A stretch of 64,000 nucleotides of DNA. It comes from Mycobacterium sp. DL. GTDB lineage: Bacteria; Actinomycetota; Actinomycetes; Mycobacteriales; Mycobacteriaceae. Numbering within the stretch: position 1 is the stretch's first letter; the number at the start of each line of letters is the position of its first letter. The translations under genes and the position numbers were made by a program. Of the stretch, positions 48,931 through 58,598 are shown piece by piece. Under the pieces are notes generated by a model, which was given only the letters and a program-made list of their open reading frames with translations, was not told where the DNA came from and made no database searches. The DNA lies in assembly GCF_039729195.1 (NCBI RefSeq), contig NZ_CP155796.1:1798001-1862000 (forward strand). The letters are read 5' to 3'.

Positions 48931-49836
48931 CTAGTCCAACTTCCGGTCGCCGGCACGCAGCAGCGCACTGGGCAGGTCATGGCCGACCGCGTCCTGTGCG
49001 ACGCGTGCGGCTGCGATGGCGGCCTGCAGGTCCACGTCGACGTGAATCCCGCTGTCGCGCAGCAGGTAGACCAGGTCTTCGATCGCGATGTTGCCACTCG
49101 CGCCGGGGGCGAACGGGCAGCCGCCGAGGCCACCGACCGAAGCGTCCAGGCGGGTGACGCCGGCGCTGACGGCAGCGTAGGCACTGGCCAACCCGCTACC
49201 GCGGGTGTTGTGGAAGTGTGCGCCGAGCGGAATGTCACCGATCCTCGGTCGGACCAGAGCGATCAGGTCGGTCACCCGCCGTGGCGTGGCGGTTCCGATG
49301 GTGTCGGCAATGGCGAGTCGGTCTACCCCGGCTTCGGTGCCGGCGGCGACGATGTCCAGCACCCGCTGCGGGGCCGTCGGACCGTCGAACGGGCAGTCCC
49401 ATGCGGTGGCGACGATGACCTCGACGGTGACGTCGCTGTCGTGGGCGATCGCGACGATCTCGCGGATCTGTGCGGTCGCCTCGCCCGATGTCCGACCCAC
49501 GTTGGCGCGGCTGTGTCCGTCCGCAGCAGACACCACATATTCGATCGACCTCAGCCCGGCGGCGATCGCGCGCTTGGCCCCGTTGGGACTGGCCACCAGC
49601 GCGGAGAATTCGATGTCGGTGAAGTGGTGCAACTCAGCGGCAAGCTCGGCCGCATCGGCCAGTGCCGGCACCTTCGACGGTGACACGAAGGCTGTCGCCT
49701 CCATCTCCCGCACCCCGGTCGCGGCGATGGCGGCGAGCAGGTCGAGCTTGGCCGACAACGGAATCGGGTCCTCGATCTGCAACCCGTCACGCAGGGACAC
49801 GTCCCTGATGTCGACGTGGGAAGGCAGTTCGCTCAC
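48931..49836 (-). CDS. hydroxymethylglutaryl-CoA lyase-like aldolase
   Basis: HMG-CoA-lyase family TIM barrel of 301 residues that should cleave a 3-hydroxyacyl-CoA into acetyl-CoA and a keto product. The metal and catalytic residues are in RDGLQIED near residue 17 and AHFHNTRG near 203; the lid cysteine is in GLGGCPFAPGASGN near 235. GTG 49836 overlaps the CoA-transferase stop by four bases. True HMG-CoA or a branched analogue are both possible. Confidence 0.85.
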   Translation of the reverse strand: MSELPSHVDIRDVSLRDGLQIEDPIPLSAKLDLLAAIAATGVREMEATAFVSPSKVPALADAAELAAELHHFTDIEFSALVASPNGAKRAIAAGLRSIEYVVSAADGHSRANVGRTSGEATAQIREIVAIAHDSDVTVEVIVATAWDCPFDGPTAPQRVLDIVAAGTEAGVDRLAIADTIGTATPRRVTDLIALVRPRIGDIPLGAHFHNTRGSGLASAYAAVSAGVTRLDASVGGLGGCPFAPGASGNIAIEDLVYLLRDSGIHVDVDLQAAIAAARVAQDAVGHDLPSALLRAGDRKLD

Positions 49837-51041
49837 AGCACGCCCTCCGATCGCAGTGTCTCGATTTCGGCGTGGCTCTTCCCGAGCAGGCCGTGATAGA
49901 CCTCGTCGTTGTGCTGACCGGGGCTGGCCGACCCGGCGTGCCGGATGGTTCCCGGGGTCTCGGAGAGCACCGGCACCACCCCGGGCCCCTTGACGTTGCG
50001 TCCGATGCGCTCGTCCCAGTGGTCGGCGATCATCCCGCGGGCCTGCAGCTGGGGATCCTCGACCACCTCGGCGACGGTGTTGATCGGACCGCTGATCACC
50101 CCCGCCTCCGAGAGGGTGGCGATGATGTCGGCGGGGTGGCGTTCCGCGGCCCAGGAACCGATGATCGTGTCGAGTTCGTCCTGATTGCGTCCCCGCGCAC
50201 CATGATCGGCGAACCGTGCGTCGGTTGCGAGTTCGGGTCGGCCCATGGCTCCGCACAACCTGCGGAACACGGTGTCCTGGTTGGCCGCGATCACCACCCA
50301 GCTGCCGTCGGCGGTCGGATAGATGTTCGACGGCGCGATACCTTCCAGCCGGGTGCCGGAGGGCCCGCGGACCACCCCGCCGACGTCGTAGTCGGGAATC
50401 GTGGATTCCTGTACCGCCAAGCATGATTCGGTCAGCGCCGCGTCGACGACCTGGCCCTCGCCGGATACCGAGCGCCGGTACAGCGCGGCCAGCGCGCCCT
50501 GGGCGGCGAACATCCCGGCCAGGCTGTCACCCAGTGACAGCGCCAGTCGCGGGGGAGGACCGCCGGGAAACCCGTTCATGTGGCGCAGGCCGCTGGCGGC
50601 TTCGGCGACCGAGGCATAGCCGGCTTTGTGGGCGTCAGGTCCGGTCTGCCCGTACCCGGAGACCCGCACCAGGATGATGCCGCGGTTGCGTTCACGGAGT
50701 ACGTCGTAGCCCAGGCGCCACTTCTCCAGAGTGCCTGGTCGGAAGTTCTCGACGATGACGTCGCTGTGGTCGACGAGCTCGAGGAAGAGGTCTCGTCCCT
50801 TCTCCTCACGCAGGTTGAGGGTGACGGACTTCTTGTTGCGCGCGTGCACCGTCCAGAAGAAGTGGTGGCCGTCGAGTTCGGCCTGCCCCCAGGTGCGCAG
50901 CGGATCCGGCGCGCCAGGGGGTTCGATCTTGATGACTTCCGCGCCCATGTCACCGAGCAGTCGACCGGCGAACGGCCCCGAGATCAGCGTTCCGACCTCG
51001 ATGACCCGGATCCCGTCGAGTGGCCCCGTCGATGCGGTCAC
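49833..51041 (-). CDS. CaiB/BaiF family CoA-transferase (class III)
   Basis: CoA-transferase of 402 residues that would move CoA onto the pathway acid. The N-terminal segment IRVIEVGTLISGPFAGRLLGD is typical, and the catalytic aspartate is likely in LSLGDSLAGMFAA near residue 173. GTG 51041 overlaps the hydrolase stop by four bases. It probably activates a carboxylic acid released by the upstream cupin and hydrolase. Confidence 0.87.
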   Translation of the reverse strand: MTASTGPLDGIRVIEVGTLISGPFAGRLLGDMGAEVIKIEPPGAPDPLRTWGQAELDGHHFFWTVHARNKKSVTLNLREEKGRDLFLELVDHSDVIVENFRPGTLEKWRLGYDVLRERNRGIILVRVSGYGQTGPDAHKAGYASVAEAASGLRHMNGFPGGPPPRLALSLGDSLAGMFAAQGALAALYRRSVSGEGQVVDAALTESCLAVQESTIPDYDVGGVVRGPSGTRLEGIAPSNIYPTADGSWVVIAANQDTVFRRLCGAMGRPELATDARFADHGARGRNQDELDTIIGSWAAERHPADIIATLSEAGVISGPINTVAEVVEDPQLQARGMIADHWDERIGRNVKGPGVVPVLSETPGTIRHAGSASPGQHNDEVYHGLLGKSHAEIETLRSEGVL

Positions 51042-52231
51042 CGGGCTACCGCGAAGTCGTGACGTACCAGCCAGTCGGTGGCGATGCCGACAGCCTCGCG
51101 CAGCTTGTCGCGCTGATCAGGCCCGGCGTAGTAGTGGTTGGCGCCGGTGATCTCGTGCATCTCCTTGTCGGGATGTCCGATGGCCTCGAAGATCCGGCGG
51201 GTGTGACTCGGTGTGCAGGCATCGTCGGCGAGGTTACCGATGACCAACGCCGGGATGGCGATGTCGGGCCCGCACGTCACGGCGTCGCCGTGGGCGTCGT
51301 CGTAGCTCCACTGCGACAGCCAACTGCGCAGTGTGCAGAACCGCGCCAGGCCCACCGGACTCATGTTCACCACCTGAGGATCACCCAGATAGCAGGTTCC
51401 CGGTGTGCGTTCGTTGGGATCGACGGTCGGGTCGAGCCAGCGTGGGTCCGCCATCGTGCCGTGCACGACGAACGCGAACTCGTCATCGGGCCGTCCCTGT
51501 GCCTCGAGTTCAGCGAGTTTGTCCTTGACCCACGCCGTGATCCGCCGGTTCCGCGCCACCTGCGCCTGGTGATAGCGCTCGAGGAACTCCGGAGTGTACG
51601 GCGGTTGGTTGGGGTTGGCGGGGTCGTAGAGATCCAGTTCGGGATCCCGCCGGGTGGGGTCGCTCTCGTCGAGGATGGACGCGTCCATCCACTCGGTCAT
51701 GGTGCCGTGCCTGCTGATGTGCGCGGCGAGCAGCATGATGCCGTCGGCCGGTATCAGTCCGAGCTTCGTCAGATCGGGACCATCGCCGGACGGGCTGGCC
51801 GTCACCGTCGGATGCTGCGCCTGCTGCTGGTAGAACATCGACAGCGACCCTCCGCCACTCCAGCCGGCGAGCACCACCTTCGAGTAGCCGAGTCGATTCT
51901 TGGCGTCCTTGACGCACTCGCCGAGGTCCTCGACGACCTTCTCCATCAGCAACGCCGAGTCGGTGCCGCGGAACCGGCTGTTGCAGTAGATGACGTGGTG
52001 CCCGGCGCGGGCCAGGGCGTTGATCATCGGCAGGTAGGCACCGCCACCGATGGGATGCATGAACACCAGCACTGTGTCCGACGGCACGGCCGGTTTGAGC
52101 AGATAGCTCTCCAGCACCACCAGATCGGCAACGCCGCCGTAGACATCGCGGACGCCTGAGTTGTTCTGGTAGGCAACCAGATACGGGATGCGCTGGTAGT
52201 CATGCTTGACGAAGGTCTCGGCGGTCCCCAT
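51038..52231 (-). CDS. alpha/beta hydrolase of the catabolic operon
   Basis: Hydrolase of 397 residues. VFMHPIGGGAYLP forms the oxyanion region near residue 57, LAGWSGGGSLS near 120 carries the nucleophilic serine, NLADDACTP the acid and GANHYYAG the histidine. It starts directly after the stop of the cupin gene. An insertion between the elbow and the acid (about residues 150-290) forms a large cap. A ring-fission product, ester or lactone is a plausible substrate. Confidence 0.83.
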   Translation of the reverse strand: MGTAETFVKHDYQRIPYLVAYQNNSGVRDVYGGVADLVVLESYLLKPAVPSDTVLVFMHPIGGGAYLPMINALARAGHHVIYCNSRFRGTDSALLMEKVVEDLGECVKDAKNRLGYSKVVLAGWSGGGSLSMFYQQQAQHPTVTASPSGDGPDLTKLGLIPADGIMLLAAHISRHGTMTEWMDASILDESDPTRRDPELDLYDPANPNQPPYTPEFLERYHQAQVARNRRITAWVKDKLAELEAQGRPDDEFAFVVHGTMADPRWLDPTVDPNERTPGTCYLGDPQVVNMSPVGLARFCTLRSWLSQWSYDDAHGDAVTCGPDIAIPALVIGNLADDACTPSHTRRIFEAIGHPDKEMHEITGANHYYAGPDQRDKLREAVGIATDWLVRHDFAVAR

Positions 52232-53335
52232 CTAGTGCTGCCCGAGGTCGTTCGCCAGCACCTCGGCTGACGGAACCAGTCGTCGCCGGGTGTCGATCGC
52301 GATCACCCGCCAGTCCACCGACTGGAAGTCGTCGAACTTGCGCCGAGCCCGCTCCCTCGCCTTCTCGGGTGCCCCGTGGTGGACTCCCTGCGGCGCATGC
52401 GAGATCAGCCCGGGTGGCATCGGGATCCCGTAGAGCGAGCCGCCGTGGAAGAACGCGATCTCGTCGAAATCCACGTTGCGGTGATACCACGGGGTGCGTT
52501 CGGTGCCCGCCACCCCTTCGGCCGGCTTGGGCAGGAAGTTCATCACGTACACGCCGGTGGCCTGCATGAACAGGTGCACTGTCGGCGGGAGGTGGACGCT
52601 GTCGGAGGTCACCACGTTGTAGTCGTCGATGTTGAACGTGAACGCGAAGTTGTCGCCGCGCCAGCCCTCGACGTCGAGCGGATGGTGTTGGTAGAAAAGC
52701 GAAGTCGTGCCGGCTCCGTCGATCGGCGAGTGAACCAGCCGAACCTCGTATTCGTTCCGGCCGTCATCGTCGAAGGGTTGGGGATCGGGGATGACCGCTT
52801 GGGAAGGGTCGAAGGGGAAATGACGGCCGAGTTGGCCGGGCGGTGGGACCCTGAAGTCGTCGGTGGCCTGGATCATCAGCCAGGTGCACTGATCGTCGGG
52901 GACGTGGCGCCAGGTGCACGCCTTCGGCAGGTAGATCCAGTCACCCTTGCGGTAGCGCAGTGGTCCGAACTCGGTCTCGATGAGCCCCTCGCCCTCGTGC
53001 ACGAAGCACAGCAGGTCGCCGTCGATGTGGCGCGCGAAGTACGGCATCGGTTCGGCGCGCCGGGACAGCAGCACCTCGCAGTCGGCGTTGGAGAACATCA
53101 GCAGGGGACCGCCGTCGGCATCGGTGGCGTCCCCGGGCTTGAGTTCGCTCGACAACACGTCGACGGGCCGCAGTGGCCCCACGGAGCGGTATGCCGTCGG
53201 GTCGTGACGTCGGTACAGGTTGGCCGTACGACCGACGAATCCACCGCGGCCCAGTTCATCGTCCTTGAGGCCGTCGAGGTCGGCGTGCAGGCGACGGGGT
53301 GTTGTGCCTTTGCGCAGATGCACGAACGATTCCAT
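52232..53335 (-). CDS. homogentisate 1,2-dioxygenase-like cupin
   Basis: Iron-dependent cupin of 367 residues, shorter than classical homogentisate dioxygenases (about 430). Probable ligands lie in YHRNVDFDEIAFF near residue 285 and in SHAPQGVHHG near 315, the pattern His-Glu-His of the family. ATG 53335 has GGGAGGA five bases upstream. It is first in an eight-gene operon with no other tyrosine-catabolism gene nearby, so homogentisate itself is doubtful. Confidence 0.8.
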   Translation of the reverse strand: MESFVHLRKGTTPRRLHADLDGLKDDELGRGGFVGRTANLYRRHDPTAYRSVGPLRPVDVLSSELKPGDATDADGGPLLMFSNADCEVLLSRRAEPMPYFARHIDGDLLCFVHEGEGLIETEFGPLRYRKGDWIYLPKACTWRHVPDDQCTWLMIQATDDFRVPPPGQLGRHFPFDPSQAVIPDPQPFDDDGRNEYEVRLVHSPIDGAGTTSLFYQHHPLDVEGWRGDNFAFTFNIDDYNVVTSDSVHLPPTVHLFMQATGVYVMNFLPKPAEGVAGTERTPWYHRNVDFDEIAFFHGGSLYGIPMPPGLISHAPQGVHHGAPEKARERARRKFDDFQSVDWRVIAIDTRRRLVPSAEVLANDLGQH

Positions 53336-53360
53336 GGAGGTCCTCCCGACCACTAAAAAG

Positions 53361-53380
53361 TAAAACTGACTTTAGTTTTA
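53361..53380. promoter_or_regulatory. inverted repeat in front of the catabolic operon, likely TetR operator
   Basis: TAAAACTGACTTTAGTTTTA has perfect 7-bp arms (TAAAACT/AGTTTTA) around six bases. It lies 25 bases upstream of the cupin ATG, in AT-rich DNA that probably holds the promoter. The TetR protein of the operon is the obvious candidate ligand. Confidence 0.55.
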
Positions 53381-53478
53381 TCTCTGGCGCGAGTCAACGT
53401 TCAGGTCAAGTACGCATCCAAACCTCTTGTGTCACTGTGGTTTCTGGAGTCACATCCTGGACCGGATTTGTCGGTGGT

Positions 53479-53494
53479 TCGAACTAGTGTTCGA
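53479..53494 (+). promoter_or_regulatory. LexA (SOS) box of the HNH gene
   Basis: TCGAACTAGTGTTCGA is a perfect match to the mycobacterial LexA consensus TCGAAC-N4-GTTCGA. It ends three bases before the ATG at 53498, so LexA would block transcription at the start region. Confidence 0.8.
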
Positions 53495-53497
53495 TGT

Positions 53498-54949
53498 ATG
53501 GGTGAGGTGTCGGACGCGGTCGAGGCGATCAGGTCTCAGCTGGAGGTGTTGCACCGGGCGTGTGAGGCGGTGTCGCATCGCGAGCTGGTCGGGCTGCTGG
53601 CCGAGGTGACCACGATCGCCCGGTCGATCCCGGCGCTGGAGCATCGCGCGGTCAGCCGGCTGGTCGCCGAGACCGAACCTGCCCGGTTGGGTGAGGCGTC
53701 GTGGCCGAAGGTGCTCACGACCGCGTTGCGGGTCAGCAGCAAAGACGCCAAGCACCGGTTGCGCGAGGCCGCGGTGTTGGGGCCGCGGCGGTCGTTGACC
53801 GGGCAACCGTTGGCGCCGGTGTGGGAGGCTACCGCCGCCGCCCAGGCTCGAGGGTTGATCGGGGCCGAGCATGTGGAGATCATCGCCAGGTTCCACAAGC
53901 TGCTGCCGTCGTGGGTCGATGTGGGCACCCGGGTGGACGCGGAGGCGCAGTTGGCCGGCAAGGCCGCCGGGTTGGGACCCGAAGCGTTGGACGAAGCGGC
54001 CGGGGCGTTGTTGATGATGATCGATCAGGACGGCCCCGAACCCAGCGAGAAGGAGCAGGCCCGCACCCGCGGCATCGTGCTGGGTAAACAGCAGCGTGAC
54101 GGGACCAGGTCGATCCGTGGGCGCCTGGACGCCGAGGCCGGCTCCTACTGGGAGGCGATCCTGGCCAAAGAAGCCGCCCCCGGCGCCAACATCCCCGACG
54201 ACGAGCCTGGCGACGGCCAGGCCGAGGGCGAACCTGGTGCCGACGGCGAGGCCGGTGAGCCGCGGGCCGGGTCCGATACCCGTACCCAGGCTCAGCGCAA
54301 CCATGACGCGTTCAAAGCCGTCGGCCGGGCCGCGCTGGCATCGGGGAACCTGGGCACCCACAACGGGTTGCCGGTCACGGTGATCGTGTCGACGACACTG
54401 CAGGACCTCGAGAAAGGTGCCGGGTTGGCGGTCACCGGCGGCGGATCCAAGCTGGCGATCCCGACACTGATCCGAATGGCCGCCCGGGGCGCCTATCACT
54501 ACCTCTACATCTACGACACACACACCCGAGAATCGCTGTATCTCGGGCGCACGAAGCGGTTGGCGTCTGCGGCGCAACGGATCGTGCTCCACGCGCGCGA
54601 ACGAGGCTGCACCCGCCCCGGGTGCACCGTGTGCGGCTACAACAGCCAGGTCCATCACGCGGTCGCCGACTGGAAAAACGACGGCCAGACCAACATCGAC
54701 GACCTGACCTTCGCCTGCGGCCCCGACAACCGGCTCATCGAGAAGACCGGCTGGACCACCCGCAAAAACAGCCACGGCGACACCGAATGGATCCCACCAC
54801 CAGACCTCGACACCGGCCAAACCCGCATCAACAACTACCACCACCCCGAGCGATACCTCCTGCCCGACGACGATTCATCCGACGACGACACACCCGAAGA
54901 CGGGGACTCGCCCGGAGGCGACTCTGTTAAAGGCGAGCGCGGTCCATGA
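53498..54949 (+). CDS. 13E12/DUF222-family HNH endonuclease domain protein
   Basis: A 483-residue protein with an N-terminal DUF222-type helical region and a C-terminal HNH module: CTRPGCTVCGYNSQVHH near residue 375, then LTFACGPDNRLIEK. Acidic low-complexity stretches lie at about 225-260 and at the C-terminus. It belongs to the 13E12 repeat family of mycobacteria, several of which carry SOS boxes. ATG 53498 is used because it directly follows the LexA box. DNA cleavage is likely; the biological role is unknown. Confidence 0.85.
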   Translation: MGEVSDAVEAIRSQLEVLHRACEAVSHRELVGLLAEVTTIARSIPALEHRAVSRLVAETEPARLGEASWPKVLTTALRVSSKDAKHRLREAAVLGPRRSLTGQPLAPVWEATAAAQARGLIGAEHVEIIARFHKLLPSWVDVGTRVDAEAQLAGKAAGLGPEALDEAAGALLMMIDQDGPEPSEKEQARTRGIVLGKQQRDGTRSIRGRLDAEAGSYWEAILAKEAAPGANIPDDEPGDGQAEGEPGADGEAGEPRAGSDTRTQAQRNHDAFKAVGRAALASGNLGTHNGLPVTVIVSTTLQDLEKGAGLAVTGGGSKLAIPTLIRMAARGAYHYLYIYDTHTRESLYLGRTKRLASAAQRIVLHARERGCTRPGCTVCGYNSQVHHAVADWKNDGQTNIDDLTFACGPDNRLIEKTGWTTRKNSHGDTEWIPPPDLDTGQTRINNYHHPERYLLPDDDSSDDDTPEDGDSPGGDSVKGERGP

Positions 54950-54970
54950 AAGCCGTTGTCAGACATTGGA

Positions 54971-55354
54971 TTAGTCGACGAGATCGACACGCACCGTCAA
55001 CAGGTTGGTGCCGAACGCGCGCACGCCCATGCTGTTGAACTGCGGCAGTGAGCGCAGCCTTGCTCGCGCATCGTCCCCCGGTACGAGATGGGCGGTCCCG
55101 CTGTGCCACCGGCCCTTCAGCCGCACCCGAACCTCGGGATCGGCCTTGATGTTTCGCACGTATTGCGACTTCTCACCGAACTCGGACACGAACCAGAACT
55201 GGTCGCCGATGCGACGACCGCCCAGCGGCGTGCGTCGTGGCTCACCGGAATTCCGGCCGGTCGTCTCCAGCAGCGTTTGAAACGGCATGCGCCGCATCAC
55301 GCGGTTGGCGACATTCTTCTGGAGGAACGTGGTGACGCGGTCGCGGGCTGTCAT
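54971..55354 (-). CDS. Ddn-like deazaflavin (F420)-dependent nitroreductase family protein
   Basis: The 127-residue split-barrel protein has the family segments LLETTGRNSGEPRRTPL near residue 28 and WFVSEFGEKSQYVRNIKADP near 55, which bind F420 in mycobacterial Ddn relatives. It would reduce a quinone, enone or nitro compound. It follows the monooxygenase gene by 19 bases in the same operon. It converges with the HNH gene. Confidence 0.85.
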   Translation of the reverse strand: MTARDRVTTFLQKNVANRVMRRMPFQTLLETTGRNSGEPRRTPLGGRRIGDQFWFVSEFGEKSQYVRNIKADPEVRVRLKGRWHSGTAHLVPGDDARARLRSLPQFNSMGVRAFGTNLLTVRVDLVD

Positions 55355-55373
55355 CGGGAATCCTCTCTGGAGC

Positions 55374-56552
55374 TCACACCATGGCGGTGCGCGGGATCGT
55401 CATCCCGAGGGTCAGCGCCCCCGCGAGTTCGCGGCTCGTGTCGTAGTCGAACACCACATGGCCCGCGATGACGTCGACGTCGCGTTTGATCCGCTGCAGC
55501 GGATTGGCCAGAAAATGTGCGCTTGCCCCCGATGCCCCAAGCAGATCGGCGATCACCGAGCGCGACTCGTGCACGATGTGCGCTGCGGCCAGCCTGGCCT
55601 GTCCGCGCACCGCGCGCGTCACCGGATCGCCTGCGGCGACGACGGCCTCGATCTCCCCCACGGTGTCTGCCAGTAATCCACGTAGCGACCGAAGCCGGAC
55701 CAGCGCCTGCCCGAGGTGTACGGACGCCACCGGCTTGTCTTTCTGCATGACGCCCTCGTAGGCCAGGTATCGCTGTGAGAGTCGCTCTGTATAGATGTCG
55801 GCGGCACGTTCGGCGCTGCCCAGTGCGGGCATCGCCGCCAGCAGTGCCAGTGCGGGCACCATCGGCCAGCGATAGGTGTCGGAGTCGTGCAACTCCGCGC
55901 CGGGTGCGCTACCCGTGTAGATGTCGGACACGGCCACCAGGCGGTGCGCCGGCACAAAAACGTCGTCGATGACGACGTCGTTGGACCCCGTCGCACGCAT
56001 TCCGTCGGTGTGCCACACGTCCTCGATGCGCACGCCGTCGATCGGCAACAGTGCCAGCGCCGGATGGAGCGAGCTCGGATCGTCCGGTTCACGCTCACAC
56101 AGCGCGCCCACGATCACCCAGTTGCCGTCCATCACCCCGGTCGCCCACGACCACCGTCCGGACAGTCGGATGCCACCGTCGCAGGCCGTGCCGCGGCCCG
56201 TGGGGGCGAGCGGCGCCGGGGCCAGGAAGGGGCGAGTCGCGAAGGCCTCGCTCTGCGCCTGCTCGCCGAACAGCGCGAGCATCCAGTTGTGGAGCGCATA
56301 GAACCCCAACGTCCATGCACTCGAGGCGCAGCCGTGAGCCATCGCGCGCACGGGATCCAGGATGGCCGGAAACGGCGCCTGAGTGCCGCCGTAGCGGGCT
56401 GGAACCAGTAACTCGATGAACTCGGACGTTGCAGGGTCGGCCAGCGTGGCGGGGGGCAAGCGGCGGAGGTGCTCGGCCTCTTCCGCGCGGGCGGCGAGCC
56501 CGGCGACGTAGTCGGAGGTGATGGTCGGGGCGTCTGGCCAGGTCAACGACAT
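55374..56552 (-). CDS. acyl-CoA-dehydrogenase-fold flavoprotein, probably HsaA/DszC-type monooxygenase
   Basis: The 392-residue protein has the ACAD fold but lacks the usual TEP segment; instead it reads LSGRWSWATGVMDGNWVIVGA and ATGSNDVVIDDVFVPAHR, a pattern of two-component flavin monooxygenases such as HsaA. The C-terminus lacks the catalytic glutamate loop of dehydrogenases. The first in-frame codon upstream is TTG; ATG 56552 is used. A palindrome lies just upstream. A partner flavin reductase is not adjacent. Confidence 0.78.
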   Translation of the reverse strand: MSLTWPDAPTITSDYVAGLAARAEEAEHLRRLPPATLADPATSEFIELLVPARYGGTQAPFPAILDPVRAMAHGCASSAWTLGFYALHNWMLALFGEQAQSEAFATRPFLAPAPLAPTGRGTACDGGIRLSGRWSWATGVMDGNWVIVGALCEREPDDPSSLHPALALLPIDGVRIEDVWHTDGMRATGSNDVVIDDVFVPAHRLVAVSDIYTGSAPGAELHDSDTYRWPMVPALALLAAMPALGSAERAADIYTERLSQRYLAYEGVMQKDKPVASVHLGQALVRLRSLRGLLADTVGEIEAVVAAGDPVTRAVRGQARLAAAHIVHESRSVIADLLGASGASAHFLANPLQRIKRDVDVIAGHVVFDYDTSRELAGALTLGMTIPRTAMV

Positions 56553-56564
56553 CAACCGAAATTA

Positions 56565-56582
56565 CCATACCTTTAAGTATGG
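56565..56582. promoter_or_regulatory. palindrome between tetR and the flavin monooxygenase gene
   Basis: CCATACCTTTAAGTATGG has 6-bp perfect arms (CCATAC/GTATGG) around six bases. It lies 12 bases upstream of the monooxygenase ATG and eight bases after the TetR stop. It is a probable operator for that TetR protein, controlling an internal promoter. Confidence 0.55.
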
Positions 56583-56589
56583 AAGGCTG

Positions 56590-57153
56590 TCAGTGAGCGA
56601 GCATCAGGTCGAGGAACCGCTCCTGTTGGGCGGCCAGTTGGGCGCCGGGTGGCGCGTTGGAGAGGTGCAGGAACCCGATGCCCGCCGCGAACGTCGCGTT
56701 CGCGCGCACGTCGGCGTCGTCGGCGTCGAACCCGGCGTCTCGAAACGCGTGTCGGACCGCGCTGAGAACCCTCTGGTCAGCGGTGTGAACGCTCTCGGCG
56801 ACGGCCGGGTCGGTGCGCGCCCACTCGCGCATCGCCCGCTCGAGAGTCCACTGGCGCGGGCCGAGCAGGGCGCCCATCATCTGTGCGAGCCGTGCGCGGG
56901 GCGGGAGATGCCCCAACTCGCCGAAGTGACTGCGGTCGCGGTCGCGTAACCCGGCCCACGCTGCGACGACAGCGGCGCGGTAGCTCGCCATGTCCTTGAA
57001 GTGCCAGTAGAAACTGCCCTTCGTGACGCCGAGGCGGGCACACAGTCGGTCGATCTTGAGTGCCTCCAAGCCGTCGTCGGCCAGGATCGCGTAGCCGGCC
57101 TGGATCCAGTCGTCAGCAGACAATTTGCCTGCGCCTGCGGGGGCTTTGGCCAT
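56590..57153 (-). CDS. TetR family transcriptional regulator
   Basis: A 187-residue regulator whose helix-turn-helix includes LKIDRLCARLGVTKGSFYWHF at about residues 33-53; the FYWHF recognition helix is typical. ATG 57153 is preferred; GTG 57174 in frame overlaps the dyad ACACG-TAAG-CGTGT (57171-57184), which may be its own operator. It is upstream of the monooxygenase and Ddn-like genes on the same strand. Confidence 0.86.
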   Translation of the reverse strand: MAKAPAGAGKLSADDWIQAGYAILADDGLEALKIDRLCARLGVTKGSFYWHFKDMASYRAAVVAAWAGLRDRDRSHFGELGHLPPRARLAQMMGALLGPRQWTLERAMREWARTDPAVAESVHTADQRVLSAVRHAFRDAGFDADDADVRANATFAAGIGFLHLSNAPPGAQLAAQQERFLDLMLAH

Positions 57154-58516
<1,363 letters not shown>

Positions 58517-58529
58517 CAAGCTGACGAAC

Positions 58530-58562
58530 GAAGCCCCTGACCGCCTGGCGGTCGGGGGCTTC
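58530..58562 (+). terminator. intrinsic terminator after the antigen 85C gene
   Basis: GAAGCCCCTGACCGCC and GGCGGTCGGGGGCTTC form a 16-bp stem with one T-G wobble around a single central T, so the inner pairs open to make the loop. CTTCGTC follows instead of a long T run, as is common in mycobacteria. It begins 13 bases after the stop. Confidence 0.75.
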
Positions 58563-58598
58563 TTCGTCCGAGGATCCGCGTTGGCTACTGTGGCCGCC

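Noticed and set aside
52232..53335. Calling the cupin a true homogentisate 1,2-dioxygenase (hmgA)
   Set aside because: It is about 60 residues shorter than the classical enzyme and no maleylacetoacetate isomerase or fumarylacetoacetase gene is adjacent.
53450..54844. A 464-codon minus-strand open frame opposite the HNH gene
   Set aside because: The HNH motif and the LexA box support the plus strand; the antisense product is low-complexity.
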